A stretch of 48,427 nucleotides of DNA from Massilia sp. ST3 (lineage in GTDB: Bacteria; Pseudomonadota; Gammaproteobacteria; Burkholderiales; Burkholderiaceae_D), in the NCBI RefSeq assembly GCF_018119405.1, contig NZ_JAGPWC010000035.1:1-48427 (forward strand), written 5' to 3'. Shown piece after piece: positions 29,238-38,524 of the stretch. The notes beneath the pieces are model-generated. The model worked only from the letters and a program-made list of their open reading frames with translations, had not been told where the DNA came from and made no database searches. Positions within the stretch are counted from its first letter, which is position 1; each line of letters starts with the position of its first letter. Both the position numbers and the translations under genes were made by a program.

Positions 29238-29406
29238 CGTTAACGCAACACTTTTACATTGCAAGTGAAACAATATTTCATGTATGCATACAAACCGTAA
29301 TAATATTTCAAGACTGTGAACAATTTTTGTTGCTCTGTTACTATCAGAACGACCGATAGGCAACAGTTTTTCCTGAAACTATTGTTCCTGATCAGAAATG
29401 TATATA

Positions 29407-29415
29407 TGCTAAGAT
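29407..29415 (+). promoter_or_regulatory. Candidate extended -10 promoter of the signalling operon
   Basis: TGCTAAGAT is an extended -10 (TG-N-TAAGAT) 51 bp before the kinase gene, at the end of a 230-bp AT-rich non-coding stretch (29238-29466). No -35 hexamer of quality lies at 17 bp. The stretch also has an AACAATTTTTGTT palindrome and an imperfect AACAGTTT/AAACTATTGTT inverted repeat. Confidence 0.4.
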
Positions 29416-29466
29416 AAGTTTTTTACATCCGCGGAACAACAGGCCACAACCCCGCCTGTTCGATGG

Positions 29467-31710
29467 ATGAAAAGGCTAGATCTTGTGGCAACCCGTTTTC
29501 AGGCACGTCGGGCAGCCACTTCCCAACCTTCACAAGTGGCGGCCGTGTTTGACAACATGCACCAATCGGACCAGGATATCCGCAATCGTTTGCTGATTGC
29601 CCGTCTGCCGGCAATGCCGCAGATCCTCGTCAAGCTGATCGAGCACCTCCAGGCGGACGACCTGGGGATGCCGGAGCTCGCCGCCTTGATCTCGAAGGAC
29701 GCCGGCATGACCGGCAAGCTGCTGGCCGTCGCCAACAGCTCGGCCTACCACCGCAACGGCCGCACCGTGAACCTCGAGCAGTCCCTGGTCTCGCTCGGCA
29801 CGGACATGATCAAGACCCTGGTCATCAGCGACTCGGTATTCCAGACCTTTAACAGTTTCCCGCATTCGGGCAGCATCGACCTGCGCGCCTTCTGGAAGAC
29901 CTCGCTGACCGCCGCCGTGCTGGCGCGCGAGGCCGCGCGCGCGATCGACTACCCGCACCATGAGGAAGCCTACCTGGCCGGCCTGCTGCACAACGTCGGT
30001 CGCCTGGCCCTGCTCGCCACCGCGCCCAAGGAATACGGTTTCAACTTCACCGCGCGCGACGACGAAGACCTGTGCGCGGTGGAGCAGCGCACCCTGCAGA
30101 TCACCCACGCCGAAGCGGGCGCCTGGCTGATCGAACGCTGGCAGCTCGATTCCTTCCTGGCCGACGCGGTGCTCTATCACCACGAGCCGAGCGACCGCCT
30201 GGAATCGGCCCACCCCCTGATCCGCGCCGTGCGCCTGGCCCATGTGCTGGCCAGCCATGCCGACGACCAGGCCGCCGTGATCGAAGCCGCCGCGCTGTGC
30301 AACCTGGATGCGGCCCAGGCCCTGCAGCTGCTGGATGGCGCCGCGCGCCAGGTCGACAAGGCCGCCGCCCATCTCGGCATCGACCTGGCCGGCGCCGACG
30401 AGATTCCCGCGCCGCCCGCCTATGCGCCGCCGCCGGTCGACCCGGTGCAGCAGCGCCTGTCCGAGGAAGTGCGCAACATGGTGCTGGTGTCCGAAGTCGG
30501 CCAGACCCTGGCGCGCCAGCAGGGAGAGAGCGGCCTGCTGGAAGCGATGACGCGCACCGCGCGCATCCTCTTCGATTTCGAGAACGCCGTCGTCCTGCTC
30601 GAGAATCCGACCGGCCACGCCCTGGTGGGCGCGCCGACGGCGGGCAGCCAGCGCATCGCCGAATTCGCCGTGCCGCTCGCCAAGGGCGGCCCGGTGGCCA
30701 AGAGCGCCCTCGAGCGCCGCCCGGCCTTTGTCCAGCGCGAGCGCCAGCCGATAGGCATGGCCGAGGAACAGCTGCTGCGCATGCTTGGCACCGACAGCCT
30801 GGTCTGCCTGCCGCTGGTGGCGGGCGCGCGTTGCCTGGGGGTCCTGATCGGCGGCGTGGGCGCCTGGCAGCTGCCGCATTGCCAGCGCCGCGAACGCTTC
30901 ATGCAGGCCTTCGGCGCCCAGGCCGCCACCGCCCTTGAAAACCTGCTGTCGGAACGCGGCCATGCGCGCCGCCAGCTGGCCAACGTCGCCGAGGAATACC
31001 GCGAGGCCTCGCGCCGCGTGGTGCACGAGGTGAACAACCCGCTGTCGATCATCAAGAACTACCTGAGTGTGCTGGACAGCAAACTGGCGCGCCAGGAACC
31101 GGTGGGCGGCGAGTTGTCGATCCTGAACGAAGAGATCGACCGCGTCGGCCAGCTGATCGGCAGCCTGGCCGAGCTCAAGCCGCTCGACGCCGGCCCGCGC
31201 GCCACCGACGTGGCCAAGGTGGTTGACGACGTGCTGCGCCTGTTCCGCTCCAGCGGCTTCGTGCCGGCCTCGGTCGAGATCGTGTCGCACATGCACGAGG
31301 ACGCGAGCCGCATCGAGGGCGACGCCGACGTGCTGAAGCAAATCCTGGTCAACCTGGTCAAGAACGCGGTCGAGGCCCTCAGCGGCGCCGGCGGCCGGGT
31401 CGAGATCCTGAACCGTGGCCACGTCAACCGCGAGCGCCAGCTCTACATCGAGCTGGTGGTCAGCGACGACGGCCCCGGCCTGTCGCGCGAGGTGCTGGCC
31501 AACCTGTTCTCGCCCGTGAAGAGCACCAAGGACGGCGCCCACCATGGCCTGGGCCTGTCGATCGTGCACAGCCTGGTCAAGAAGCTGGGCGGCCACATCG
31601 CCTGCCGCAGCGGCCGCACCGGCACCGCTTTTGAAATCCTCCTGCCGGCGTGGTCCGGCGCCGGCACGGCGGTCGCCCTGCCGCCGGCGCGCGCGCTCGG
31701 TTCCGCTTAG
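29467..31710 (+). CDS. HDOD-GAF-histidine kinase hybrid
   Basis: This 747-residue cytoplasmic sensor kinase has an HDOD domain (about residues 40-240; LPAMPQILVKLIEHL, LISKDAGMTGKLLAVANSSAY, HHEEAYLAGLLHNVG), a GAF domain (about 335-490), then HisKA and HATPase_c. The phospho-acceptor is H520 in RRVVHEVNNPLSIIKNYL, the N box has N633, the G1 box is SDDGPG (666-671) and the G2 box is GLGL (694-697). HDOD carries HN rather than a catalytic HD, as usual. There is no membrane segment. The next gene supplies a receiver domain 20 bp downstream, so the two likely form a phosphorelay. The ATG at 29467 lacks a clear ribosome binding site; a GTG at 29482 with AAAAGG upstream is possible. Confidence 0.88.
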   Translation: MKRLDLVATRFQARRAATSQPSQVAAVFDNMHQSDQDIRNRLLIARLPAMPQILVKLIEHLQADDLGMPELAALISKDAGMTGKLLAVANSSAYHRNGRTVNLEQSLVSLGTDMIKTLVISDSVFQTFNSFPHSGSIDLRAFWKTSLTAAVLAREAARAIDYPHHEEAYLAGLLHNVGRLALLATAPKEYGFNFTARDDEDLCAVEQRTLQITHAEAGAWLIERWQLDSFLADAVLYHHEPSDRLESAHPLIRAVRLAHVLASHADDQAAVIEAAALCNLDAAQALQLLDGAARQVDKAAAHLGIDLAGADEIPAPPAYAPPPVDPVQQRLSEEVRNMVLVSEVGQTLARQQGESGLLEAMTRTARILFDFENAVVLLENPTGHALVGAPTAGSQRIAEFAVPLAKGGPVAKSALERRPAFVQRERQPIGMAEEQLLRMLGTDSLVCLPLVAGARCLGVLIGGVGAWQLPHCQRRERFMQAFGAQAATALENLLSERGHARRQLANVAEEYREASRRVVHEVNNPLSIIKNYLSVLDSKLARQEPVGGELSILNEEIDRVGQLIGSLAELKPLDAGPRATDVAKVVDDVLRLFRSSGFVPASVEIVSHMHEDASRIEGDADVLKQILVNLVKNAVEALSGAGGRVEILNRGHVNRERQLYIELVVSDDGPGLSREVLANLFSPVKSTKDGAHHGLGLSIVHSLVKKLGGHIACRSGRTGTAFEILLPAWSGAGTAVALPPARALGSA

Positions 31711-31730
31711 TTCGGCTCGATTAATCCACC

Positions 31731-33944
31731 ATGAACGCGAACCCCGCCACCATGTATTCCGGCGAACCCGCTCCGATCTCGGATACACTGGGAACCGACA
31801 GCCTGCCACGCCTGCTGCTGGTCGACGACGAACCGCGCCTGCTGTCCTCGCTCCATGAGCTGCTCCAGGGACGCGGCTACCGCCTGGTCACGGCGTCCTC
31901 CGGCAGCGAAGCGCTGGCCCAGCTGTCGCGCCAGCGCTTCGACCTGGTCCTGCTCGACCTGCGCCTGCCCGACATCGGCGGCCACGACATCATGGACTTC
32001 ATCAACGAGAAGGGCATCGACGCCCACGTGATCGTGATGAGCGGCGAAGTCGGCATCGACGCGGCGATCGGCGCCCTCAAGCGCGGCGCCTACGACTACC
32101 TGCGCAAGCCCTACAGCCGCGAAGAGCTCCTGACCACGGTCGCCAACGCGCTCCAGCAGCGCCGCCTGGCGTCCGACAATGAGCGCATCACGCACCAGCT
32201 CGAGGCGTCCGAGAAGATGTACCGCTACCTGGTGGACTCGTCGCCGGACATCATCTATACCCTGAACCACGAGGGCCGCTTCACCTTCGTCAACGACCGC
32301 GCCTACCAGCTGCTGGGCTACACCCGCGAAGAGCTGATCGGCCAGCACTACTCGATCCTGGTGCACGAGGAAGACCTGGAGCGCGCGCGCTACGTGTTCA
32401 ACGAGCGCCGCGTCGACGAACGCGCTTCGCGCAACGTCGAACTGCGCCTGAAGTGCCGCGGCGGCAATGGCCACGACCGCACCTTCAACAACACCCTGAT
32501 GACGATCTCGCTCAACGCGATCGGCATGCACGTGCCCGACCAGGAAGTGAAGAAGCTCGAGTTCTTCGGCACCTATGGCGTGGCGCGCGACATCACCGAC
32601 CGCAAGCGTGCGGAGGAGGTGATCTCCTACCAGGCCTACCACGACATCCTGACCGACCTGCCGAACCGCATCCTGTTCAAGGACCGCCTCGGCCTGGCCG
32701 TGATCCAGGCCAAGCGCAAGCAGACCGAGCTCGCGGTGATGTTCATCGACCTGGACCGCTTCAAGCTGGTCAACGACACCCTCGGCCACGTGAAAGGCGA
32801 CGAACTGCTGCAGCAGGCCGCGCGCCGCCTGAAAGGCTGCCTGCGCAAGGGCGACACCCTGGCGCGCCAGGGCGGCGACGAATTCACCATCGTGCTGCCC
32901 GAGCTGCGCGACCGCGACGACGCCCGCGTCATCGCCGACAAGTTCCTGGAGACCCTGCAGGAACCCTTCGACCTGGACGGCCACGAAGTGCACATCTCGG
33001 CCTCGATCGGCATCGCGATCTACCCGAGCGACGGCGAATCGATCGACGAGCTGCTGCGCCACGCCGACATCGCGATGTACCAGGTGAAAGCCCTGGGCAA
33101 GAACGGCCACAGCTTCTACCACACCTCGATGCTCGACGTGTCGCACCAGAAGATCGCGCTGGAGCAGGCGCTGCGCCGCGCGCTGGACCAGGACGAGCTG
33201 GAGATGTACTACCAGCCGCAGATCGACGCCACCACCGGCCGCATCACCGGCGCCGAGGCGTTGATGCGCTGGAACCACCCGACCCGCGGCCTGCTGTCGG
33301 CCGGCGAGTTCCTGCCCTTTGCCGAAGAGAACGGCCTGATGCTGCCGATCTCCGACTGGATGATCGGCGCCCTGTGCCGCGACATGCTGCAGTGGAAGGC
33401 GGTCGGCGGCGGCAACGTGCGCCTGTCGCTCAACCTGTCCCCGCAATACCTGGACCGCGGCGACTTCTTCGAGAAGATGCGCGGCGCCCTGGTGCGCTAC
33501 GGGATCGCGCCGGGCCAGATCGAAGTGGAGATCACCGAGAACATCTGCATCCGCAATCCGCAGTATGCGATCGACCAGTTGAACAAGCTGTGCCAGCTGG
33601 GCGTGTCGATCGCGATCGACGACTTCGGCACCGGCTATTCGTCGCTCTCCTACCTGCACCGCTTCCCGATCCACACCGTCAAGATCGATCAAAGCTTCGT
33701 CAAGGAGATCCACGAGGAGAACGGGCACTACCCGGTCATCCTGGCGATCATCTCGATCGCGCGCGGCCTGGGCCTGAACCTGATCGCCGAAGGCGTGGAA
33801 ACCGAGGAGCAGGCGCGCTACCTGCGTTCCAATGGCTGCCTGACCATGCAGGGCTACCTCTACTACCGTCCGATTCCGCTGCAGGACTTCATCGGCGCGC
33901 TGCGTGCGCAGTCGGGTCCGAATCTGCGCGCCGTCCAGGCGTAA
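31731..33944 (+). CDS. Receiver-PAS-GGDEF-EAL cyclic-di-GMP regulator
   Basis: This 737-residue bifunctional protein has a receiver domain (28-145; acidic pair D32/D33, phospho-acceptor D76, K126), a PAS domain (about 165-290), GGDEF (300-465) and EAL (475-725). GGDEF is intact at 381-385, and an inhibitory I-site RKGD (372-375) sits five residues before it. The EAL residues also look intact: E509-A-L, NLSPQYL, EITEN, IDDFGTGYSSLSYL, VKIDQSFVK and AEGVETEEQ. It may therefore both make and break c-di-GMP; the receiver probably sets the balance. It lies 20 bp after the kinase gene and 6 bp before the Sel1 gene, a probable operon. Confidence 0.92.
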   Translation: MNANPATMYSGEPAPISDTLGTDSLPRLLLVDDEPRLLSSLHELLQGRGYRLVTASSGSEALAQLSRQRFDLVLLDLRLPDIGGHDIMDFINEKGIDAHVIVMSGEVGIDAAIGALKRGAYDYLRKPYSREELLTTVANALQQRRLASDNERITHQLEASEKMYRYLVDSSPDIIYTLNHEGRFTFVNDRAYQLLGYTREELIGQHYSILVHEEDLERARYVFNERRVDERASRNVELRLKCRGGNGHDRTFNNTLMTISLNAIGMHVPDQEVKKLEFFGTYGVARDITDRKRAEEVISYQAYHDILTDLPNRILFKDRLGLAVIQAKRKQTELAVMFIDLDRFKLVNDTLGHVKGDELLQQAARRLKGCLRKGDTLARQGGDEFTIVLPELRDRDDARVIADKFLETLQEPFDLDGHEVHISASIGIAIYPSDGESIDELLRHADIAMYQVKALGKNGHSFYHTSMLDVSHQKIALEQALRRALDQDELEMYYQPQIDATTGRITGAEALMRWNHPTRGLLSAGEFLPFAEENGLMLPISDWMIGALCRDMLQWKAVGGGNVRLSLNLSPQYLDRGDFFEKMRGALVRYGIAPGQIEVEITENICIRNPQYAIDQLNKLCQLGVSIAIDDFGTGYSSLSYLHRFPIHTVKIDQSFVKEIHEENGHYPVILAIISIARGLGLNLIAEGVETEEQARYLRSNGCLTMQGYLYYRPIPLQDFIGALRAQSGPNLRAVQA

Positions 33945-33950
33945 GCGGCG

Positions 33951-35519
33951 ATGCTCGATACTCCCAGTCATTCCAGCGACGCGCAGGAACGCCACACGGC
34001 CGAATTCCTGCGCGTAAAAGGCCTGGCCGAGCGCGGAGTGGCCCAGGCCCAGCACACGCTGGGCTTCATGTACGTCAACGGGCAGGGCGTGGCGCGCAAC
34101 TACGAGCTGGCGGTGGCCTGGTACCGCATGGCCGCGTCCTCGGGCCTGGAGCAGGCCCAGTACAACCTCGGCGTGATGTACCAGAAGGGCCAGGGCGTGG
34201 AGCAGGACTTCGGCCAGGCCGCCTACTGGTACCGCCGCGCGGCCGAGCAGGGCTATGCGCCGGCGCAGTACAACCTGGGCTGGCTGTATGCGAAAGGGCA
34301 GGGCGTGCCGAACGACGTGCAGCAGGCGCTGCACTGGTTCGGCCAGGCCGCCGAACAGGGCGAGCCTGGCGCCCAGCACAACCTGGGCATGATGTACGAG
34401 ACCGGCAAGGGCGTGCCGCAAGACCTGGACACGGCCCTCGACTGGTACCGCCGCGCGGCCGAACAAGGCTACGCGCGCTCGCAGTTCAACCTGGCGCTGC
34501 GCCACGACAGCGGCCAGGGCCTGCCGCGCGATTCCTTCGCCGCGCTGGACTGGCTGCGCAAGGCGGCCGCCCAGGGGTATGCCCCGGCCCAGTTCAACCT
34601 CGGCCTGCGTTACGACAAGGGCCAGGACCTGCCCCAGGACAGCGAGCAGGCCATCCTGTGGTACGGCCGCGCCGGCGAGCAGGGCCACGCCAGTTCCCAG
34701 TTCAACCTCGCCCTGATCTACGACAGCGGCCACGGCGTGCCGCGCAACGAGGAGCTGGCCCTGGGCTGGTACCTGCGCGCGGCCGAGCAGGGCCACGCGG
34801 GCGCCCAGGACAACCTCGGCATGCGCTACGAGCACGGCCAGGGCGTCGAGCGCGACCCGGCGCGGGCCCTGCACTGGTACCGCCAGGCTGCGGACCAGGG
34901 CCTGCCGTCGGCCCAGTACCACCTGGGGCAGCTCTACGACAGCGGCAACGGCATCGCCCAGGACCTCGAGCAGGCGGCCGCCTGGTACCGCAAGGCGGCC
35001 GAGCAGGGCCACCTGCGCGCCCAGTTCGACCTCGGCCTGCGCTACGAGGGCGGCGTGGGCGTGCCCCAGGACAGCGCCCAGGCCCTGGCCTGGTACCGCC
35101 GCGCCGCGGCCCAGGATTACGCGCCGGCCCAGTACATGGTGGGCGCGCTGCTCGACCGCATGGAAGAAAGCGACCCGCGCGAGGCGGCCGACTGGTTCCA
35201 CAAGGCGGCCGACCAGGGGCATGCGCTGGCCCAGTTCGAGCTGGGGCTGCACTACGACTGCGGCAAGGGCGTCGAGCGCGACTACGAAGCCGCGCATTTC
35301 TGGTACCTGTGCGCGGCGCGCCAGGGGCATGCGCGGGCGCAGTACAACCTGGGCGTGATGTATGCGGCGGGGCAGGGCGCGCAGCGCGACCTGGTGGAAG
35401 CGTATGCCTGGCTGCACCGGGCGGGTAGCGCGGGGGTGGCGCTGGCGGGGAGTTACCTCAAGAAGATCGCCGGGCGGATGGAGCCGCAGGTGTTGGCGCA
35501 GGCGCAGCGGTTGGTTTGA
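33951..35519 (+). CDS. Sel1-repeat protein, 13 repeats
   Basis: This 522-residue protein consists of a 26-residue head and 13 Sel1-like (TPR-related) repeats of about 36 residues with consensus AQYNLGxxYxxGQGVxxDxxQALxWYRRAAEQG. Repeat 11 (DYAPAQYMVGALLDRMEESD) is shortened and degenerate. No signal peptide or membrane helix is seen, so it is probably cytoplasmic. Sel1 proteins are adaptor scaffolds. Its position 6 bp after a GGDEF-EAL protein suggests a partner of that signalling unit, but no target is shown. The frame is tightly packed with the gene before it, supporting one operon from 29467. Confidence 0.88.
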   Translation: MLDTPSHSSDAQERHTAEFLRVKGLAERGVAQAQHTLGFMYVNGQGVARNYELAVAWYRMAASSGLEQAQYNLGVMYQKGQGVEQDFGQAAYWYRRAAEQGYAPAQYNLGWLYAKGQGVPNDVQQALHWFGQAAEQGEPGAQHNLGMMYETGKGVPQDLDTALDWYRRAAEQGYARSQFNLALRHDSGQGLPRDSFAALDWLRKAAAQGYAPAQFNLGLRYDKGQDLPQDSEQAILWYGRAGEQGHASSQFNLALIYDSGHGVPRNEELALGWYLRAAEQGHAGAQDNLGMRYEHGQGVERDPARALHWYRQAADQGLPSAQYHLGQLYDSGNGIAQDLEQAAAWYRKAAEQGHLRAQFDLGLRYEGGVGVPQDSAQALAWYRRAAAQDYAPAQYMVGALLDRMEESDPREAADWFHKAADQGHALAQFELGLHYDCGKGVERDYEAAHFWYLCAARQGHARAQYNLGVMYAAGQGAQRDLVEAYAWLHRAGSAGVALAGSYLKKIAGRMEPQVLAQAQRLV

Positions 35520-35537
35520 TGCGTTAGCGGTTTGCCA

Positions 35538-35659
35538 GCAAACTTGGATCCCGGCCTTCGCCGGGATGACGTGCAAAAGGGTGTGGGCCAAACGGTAGAG
35601 TCAACTCTTATCGCTGCCCTAAAAACCGTCATCCCCGCGCAGGCGGGGACCCAAGCTTC
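35538..35659. repeat. REP-like inverted pair, GTCATCCCCGC family
   Basis: One unit at 35538-35571 (AACTTGGATCCCGGCCTTCG core) faces its complement at 35626-35659 (GTCATCCCCGCGCAGGCGGG core) across about 54 bases. It is the fourth locus of the family in the window. It occupies most of the gap 35520-35786 between the Sel1 gene and the SOS-type promoter. Confidence 0.8.
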
Positions 35660-35757
35660 TACGCAAGCACGCGGCTCCCGCGCACACCTTTGATGTCCCG
35701 CATTTGAACCACTAAAACCCTGCCTCACCAGACGTCCTCACCCCCCGTCGCGTTATA

Positions 35758-35773
35758 CTGTATGCCCATACAG
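35758..35773 (+). promoter_or_regulatory. LexA (SOS) box before the radical SAM-UdgX operon
   Basis: CTGTATGCCCATACAG is a perfect CTGT-N8-ACAG palindrome whose flanks (TA and TC) and inner arms also fit the proteobacterial LexA consensus. It overlaps a candidate -10 (TATACT, 35754-35759) and ends 13 bp before the start codon of a DNA-repair-type gene. Repression by LexA and induction by DNA damage are therefore strongly suggested. Confidence 0.85.
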
Positions 35774-35786
35774 TCAAGCCGCCGCG

Positions 35787-37022
35787 ATGGAACTCAACGA
35801 CAAGCTCGAAATCCTGGCCGACGCTGCCAAGTACGACGCCTCCTGCGCCAGCAGCGGCGCGCCCAAGCGCGGGTCCGAGGGCAAGGACGGCCTGGGCGCC
35901 ACCACCGGCATGGGCATCTGCCACAGCTACACGCCTGACGGCCGCTGCGTCTCGCTGCTCAAGATCCTGCTGACCAACTTCTGCATCTACGACTGCCAGT
36001 ACTGCATCAACCGGCGCAGCTCCAACGTGCCGCGCGCCCGTTTCGCGGTCGAGGAAGTGGTCAAGCTGACCCAGGATTTCTACCTGCGCAACTACATCGA
36101 CGGCCTGTTCCTGAGCTCGGGCATCATCCGCTCGGCCGACTACACGATGGAGCAGCTGGTCGAGGTGGCGCGCCAGCTGCGCCAGGTGCACCAGTTCCGC
36201 GGCTACATCCACCTCAAGACCATCCCCGACGCCGACCCGGCCCTGATCGAGGAAGCGGGGCGCTGGGCCGACCGCCTGTCCGTCAACATCGAGCTGCCCA
36301 CCCACGACAGCGTGACCCGCCTGGCGCCGGAAAAAAGCGTCCACACCATCAAGCTGGCGATGGGCTCGATCCGCCGCAAGCTCGACGAAAAGGCCGAGGA
36401 GCCGAAGGCGCCGAACTTTGCCCCGGCCGGCCAGAGCACGCAGATGATCGTCGGCGCCGACGTCAGCGACGACCACACCATCCTGAACACCGCCGAGACC
36501 CTCTACGGCAGCTACAAGCTCAAGCGCGTGTACTACTCGGCCTTCAGCCCCATTCCGCAGAGCCCCAAGAGCGTGCCGGCCGCGCCGCCGCCGCTGCTGC
36601 GCGAGCACCGCCTGTACCAGGCCGACTTCCTGCTGCGCGGCTACGGCTTCACGGCGGGCGAGCTGATGCCCCAAAGCGGCAACCTGGCCCTGGACGTCGA
36701 CCCCAAGCTGGCCTGGGCCCTGTCCAACCGCGAACACTTCCCGATGGACCTGAATCGCGCCGACGCCAGCATGATCGCGCGCATCCCCGGCATCGGCCTG
36801 CGCAACGCCAAGCGCCTGGTGGACTTGCGCCGCCTGCGCCGCATCCGCTGGGAAGACCTGTCGCGCCTGCGCTGCAGCCTCAAGAAGCTGGCGCCCTTCG
36901 TCGTCACCGCCGACTACAAGCCGGCGCAAGGGGCGGCGGAGTCCAGCATCCTGCGCCGCCATTTGGCCGACCAGCAGCCGGCGCAGCAGATGAATCTCTG
37001 GCCGGAGCTGCAGGCGGCATGA
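35787..37022 (+). CDS. Putative DNA modification/repair radical SAM protein
   Basis: This 411-residue radical SAM enzyme has its cluster cysteines in CIYDCQYC (C66, C70, C73; CxxxCxxC). The C-terminal part carries a helix-hairpin-helix-like DNA-binding element (RIPGIGLRNAKRLVDLRRLRRI). It matches the family annotated as putative DNA modification/repair radical SAM protein, whose members pair with UdgX-type uracil-DNA binding proteins. Here the UdgX-like gene overlaps its stop by 4 bp (ATGA at 37019). The LexA box directly upstream argues for a damage-response role. The substrate and reaction are unknown. Confidence 0.9.
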   Translation: MELNDKLEILADAAKYDASCASSGAPKRGSEGKDGLGATTGMGICHSYTPDGRCVSLLKILLTNFCIYDCQYCINRRSSNVPRARFAVEEVVKLTQDFYLRNYIDGLFLSSGIIRSADYTMEQLVEVARQLRQVHQFRGYIHLKTIPDADPALIEEAGRWADRLSVNIELPTHDSVTRLAPEKSVHTIKLAMGSIRRKLDEKAEEPKAPNFAPAGQSTQMIVGADVSDDHTILNTAETLYGSYKLKRVYYSAFSPIPQSPKSVPAAPPPLLREHRLYQADFLLRGYGFTAGELMPQSGNLALDVDPKLAWALSNREHFPMDLNRADASMIARIPGIGLRNAKRLVDLRRLRRIRWEDLSRLRCSLKKLAPFVVTADYKPAQGAAESSILRRHLADQQPAQQMNLWPELQAA

Positions 37023-38524
37023 ACGCCCCGGCCTCCAGCGCGGTGCAGACTGTCTTGCAAGGCCGGGCGCTGGAGGCCAGCAGCTTCGTGCAGTGGCGCG
37101 AGGCGGCGCGCGAGCTGCTGCGGGCCGGCGTGCCGCCCGAGGCGGTGACCTGGGGCGCGCCCGGCGGCGATTTGTTCTCGGGTGCGCCAGCGCCGGAGAG
37201 CCCCCCGCATAATGCGGCTATCCAGTTGCAGGAACCAAAACCGGCACCGCACTTGCCGCGCTCGCTGCTGGAGATGCTGCAATCCGCCGCCTGCTACCGC
37301 GAGGCCGACCGCTCGCTGTTGCCCTGGTCCTTCCTGTACCGGGTGCTGTGGCGCTGGCAGCAGGGCGAGCACGACGTGCAGTCGCCCGCCGACCCGGACG
37401 GCGCGCGCCTGCACGCCATGGTCAAGGCGGTGCGCCGCGAGGAGCACGACATGCACGCCTACATCCGTTTCCGCGAACGCCCCATCGAGGCCGGCGCGCC
37501 GCGCTTCGTGGCCTGGTTCGAGCCGCGCCACGACGTGCTGCCCCAGGTCGCCGAGCACTTCGTCAGCCGCATGGGCAAGGTGAGCTGGATGATCGCCACC
37601 CCCGAGGCCAGCGTGCTGTGGGACGGGAGCACCCTGCACAACTGCGGCCCGCTGATGTCCAGCGCGGCCGACCTCGACGACAGCGGCGAGGCGCTCTGGC
37701 TCACCTACTACCGCAGCATCTTCAACCCGGCGCGCCTGAATACCTCGGTGATGCAGAGCCACATTCCTTCGCGCTTCTGGAAGAATTTGCCCGAAGGCGC
37801 CCTGGTGCCGTCGCTGGTGAGCCAGGCCGGCCTGGGCGCGCGCCGCATCGGCCAGGTGCAGGCGGTGGGACGGCGCAGCGGCGCCACCATCCCGATCGCG
37901 CCCGAGGCGGCCCAGCCCGAACGCCAGCAACCCTCGAAGCTGGACGAGTGCCGGCGCTGCGAGCTGTGGGAGCACGCTACCCAGGCGGTGGGCGGGGCGG
38001 GGCCGAAGCGCGCCCCGATCATGATCGTCGGCGAGCAGCCGGGCGACCAGGAAGACCTGGCCGGTGCGCCCTTCGTGGGGCCGGCCGGCAAACTCCTCGA
38101 CCAGGTCTTCGAACAGGCCGGGCTGGACCGCAAGAGCGTCTACCTCACCAACGCCGTCAAGCACTTCAAGTGGGAGCCGCGCGGCAAGCGGCGCCTGCAC
38201 AAGACCCCGGTCCAGCGCGAGATCGAAGCCTGCCACTACTGGCTCGAGAAAGAACTCGCGGCCTGCAAGCCCAAGGTCATCGTGGCCATGGGCGCCACCG
38301 CCCTCAAATCGGTCATGCAGGAGAAGAACGTCACCCTCAAGGACACGCTGGGCCGGCCGGTGCGCCATGGCGACAGCTGGGTCGTGACCATCTACCACCC
38401 TTCCTACGTGCTGCGCGTCCCGGACGAAGCGTCCAAGCACGAAGCCTTTTCCGTGATGGTGAAAGGGCTGCGCCTGGCCCAGGAACTGCTGGAACGTCCG
38501 GACCTCTCCGAGCCACCCCAATAA
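37019..38524 (+). CDS. DUF4130-UdgX fusion, uracil-DNA binding protein
   Basis: This 501-residue protein has a DUF4130-type N-terminal domain (about residues 80-260) fused to a UdgX-like uracil-DNA glycosylase domain (300-500). UdgX hallmarks are present: GEQPGDQEDLAG at 338-349, the loop KRRLH at 390-394 (H394 is the residue that covalently captures the abasic sugar in characterised UdgX) and HPSYVLR at 460. Cysteines C311, C314, C405 and C416 can hold a 4Fe-4S cluster. UdgX proteins bind uracil in DNA and form a stable covalent adduct instead of releasing the site. The gene overlaps the radical SAM gene and shares its LexA-controlled promoter. Confidence 0.92.
   Translation: MNAPASSAVQTVLQGRALEASSFVQWREAARELLRAGVPPEAVTWGAPGGDLFSGAPAPESPPHNAAIQLQEPKPAPHLPRSLLEMLQSAACYREADRSLLPWSFLYRVLWRWQQGEHDVQSPADPDGARLHAMVKAVRREEHDMHAYIRFRERPIEAGAPRFVAWFEPRHDVLPQVAEHFVSRMGKVSWMIATPEASVLWDGSTLHNCGPLMSSAADLDDSGEALWLTYYRSIFNPARLNTSVMQSHIPSRFWKNLPEGALVPSLVSQAGLGARRIGQVQAVGRRSGATIPIAPEAAQPERQQPSKLDECRRCELWEHATQAVGGAGPKRAPIMIVGEQPGDQEDLAGAPFVGPAGKLLDQVFEQAGLDRKSVYLTNAVKHFKWEPRGKRRLHKTPVQREIEACHYWLEKELAACKPKVIVAMGATALKSVMQEKNVTLKDTLGRPVRHGDSWVVTIYHPSYVLRVPDEASKHEAFSVMVKGLRLAQELLERPDLSEPPQ

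Noticed and set aside
33951..35519. CRISPR-like repetition in the Sel1 gene
   Set aside because: The 108-bp periodicity comes from coding repeats of 36 residues with varied sequence, not from identical repeats with spacers.
31707..35591. A very long open frame antisense to the GGDEF-EAL and Sel1 genes
   Set aside because: It is a GC-rich mirror of real genes, with repetitive Val/Ala/Gly/Arg content and no family motif; the plus strand has intact catalytic domains.
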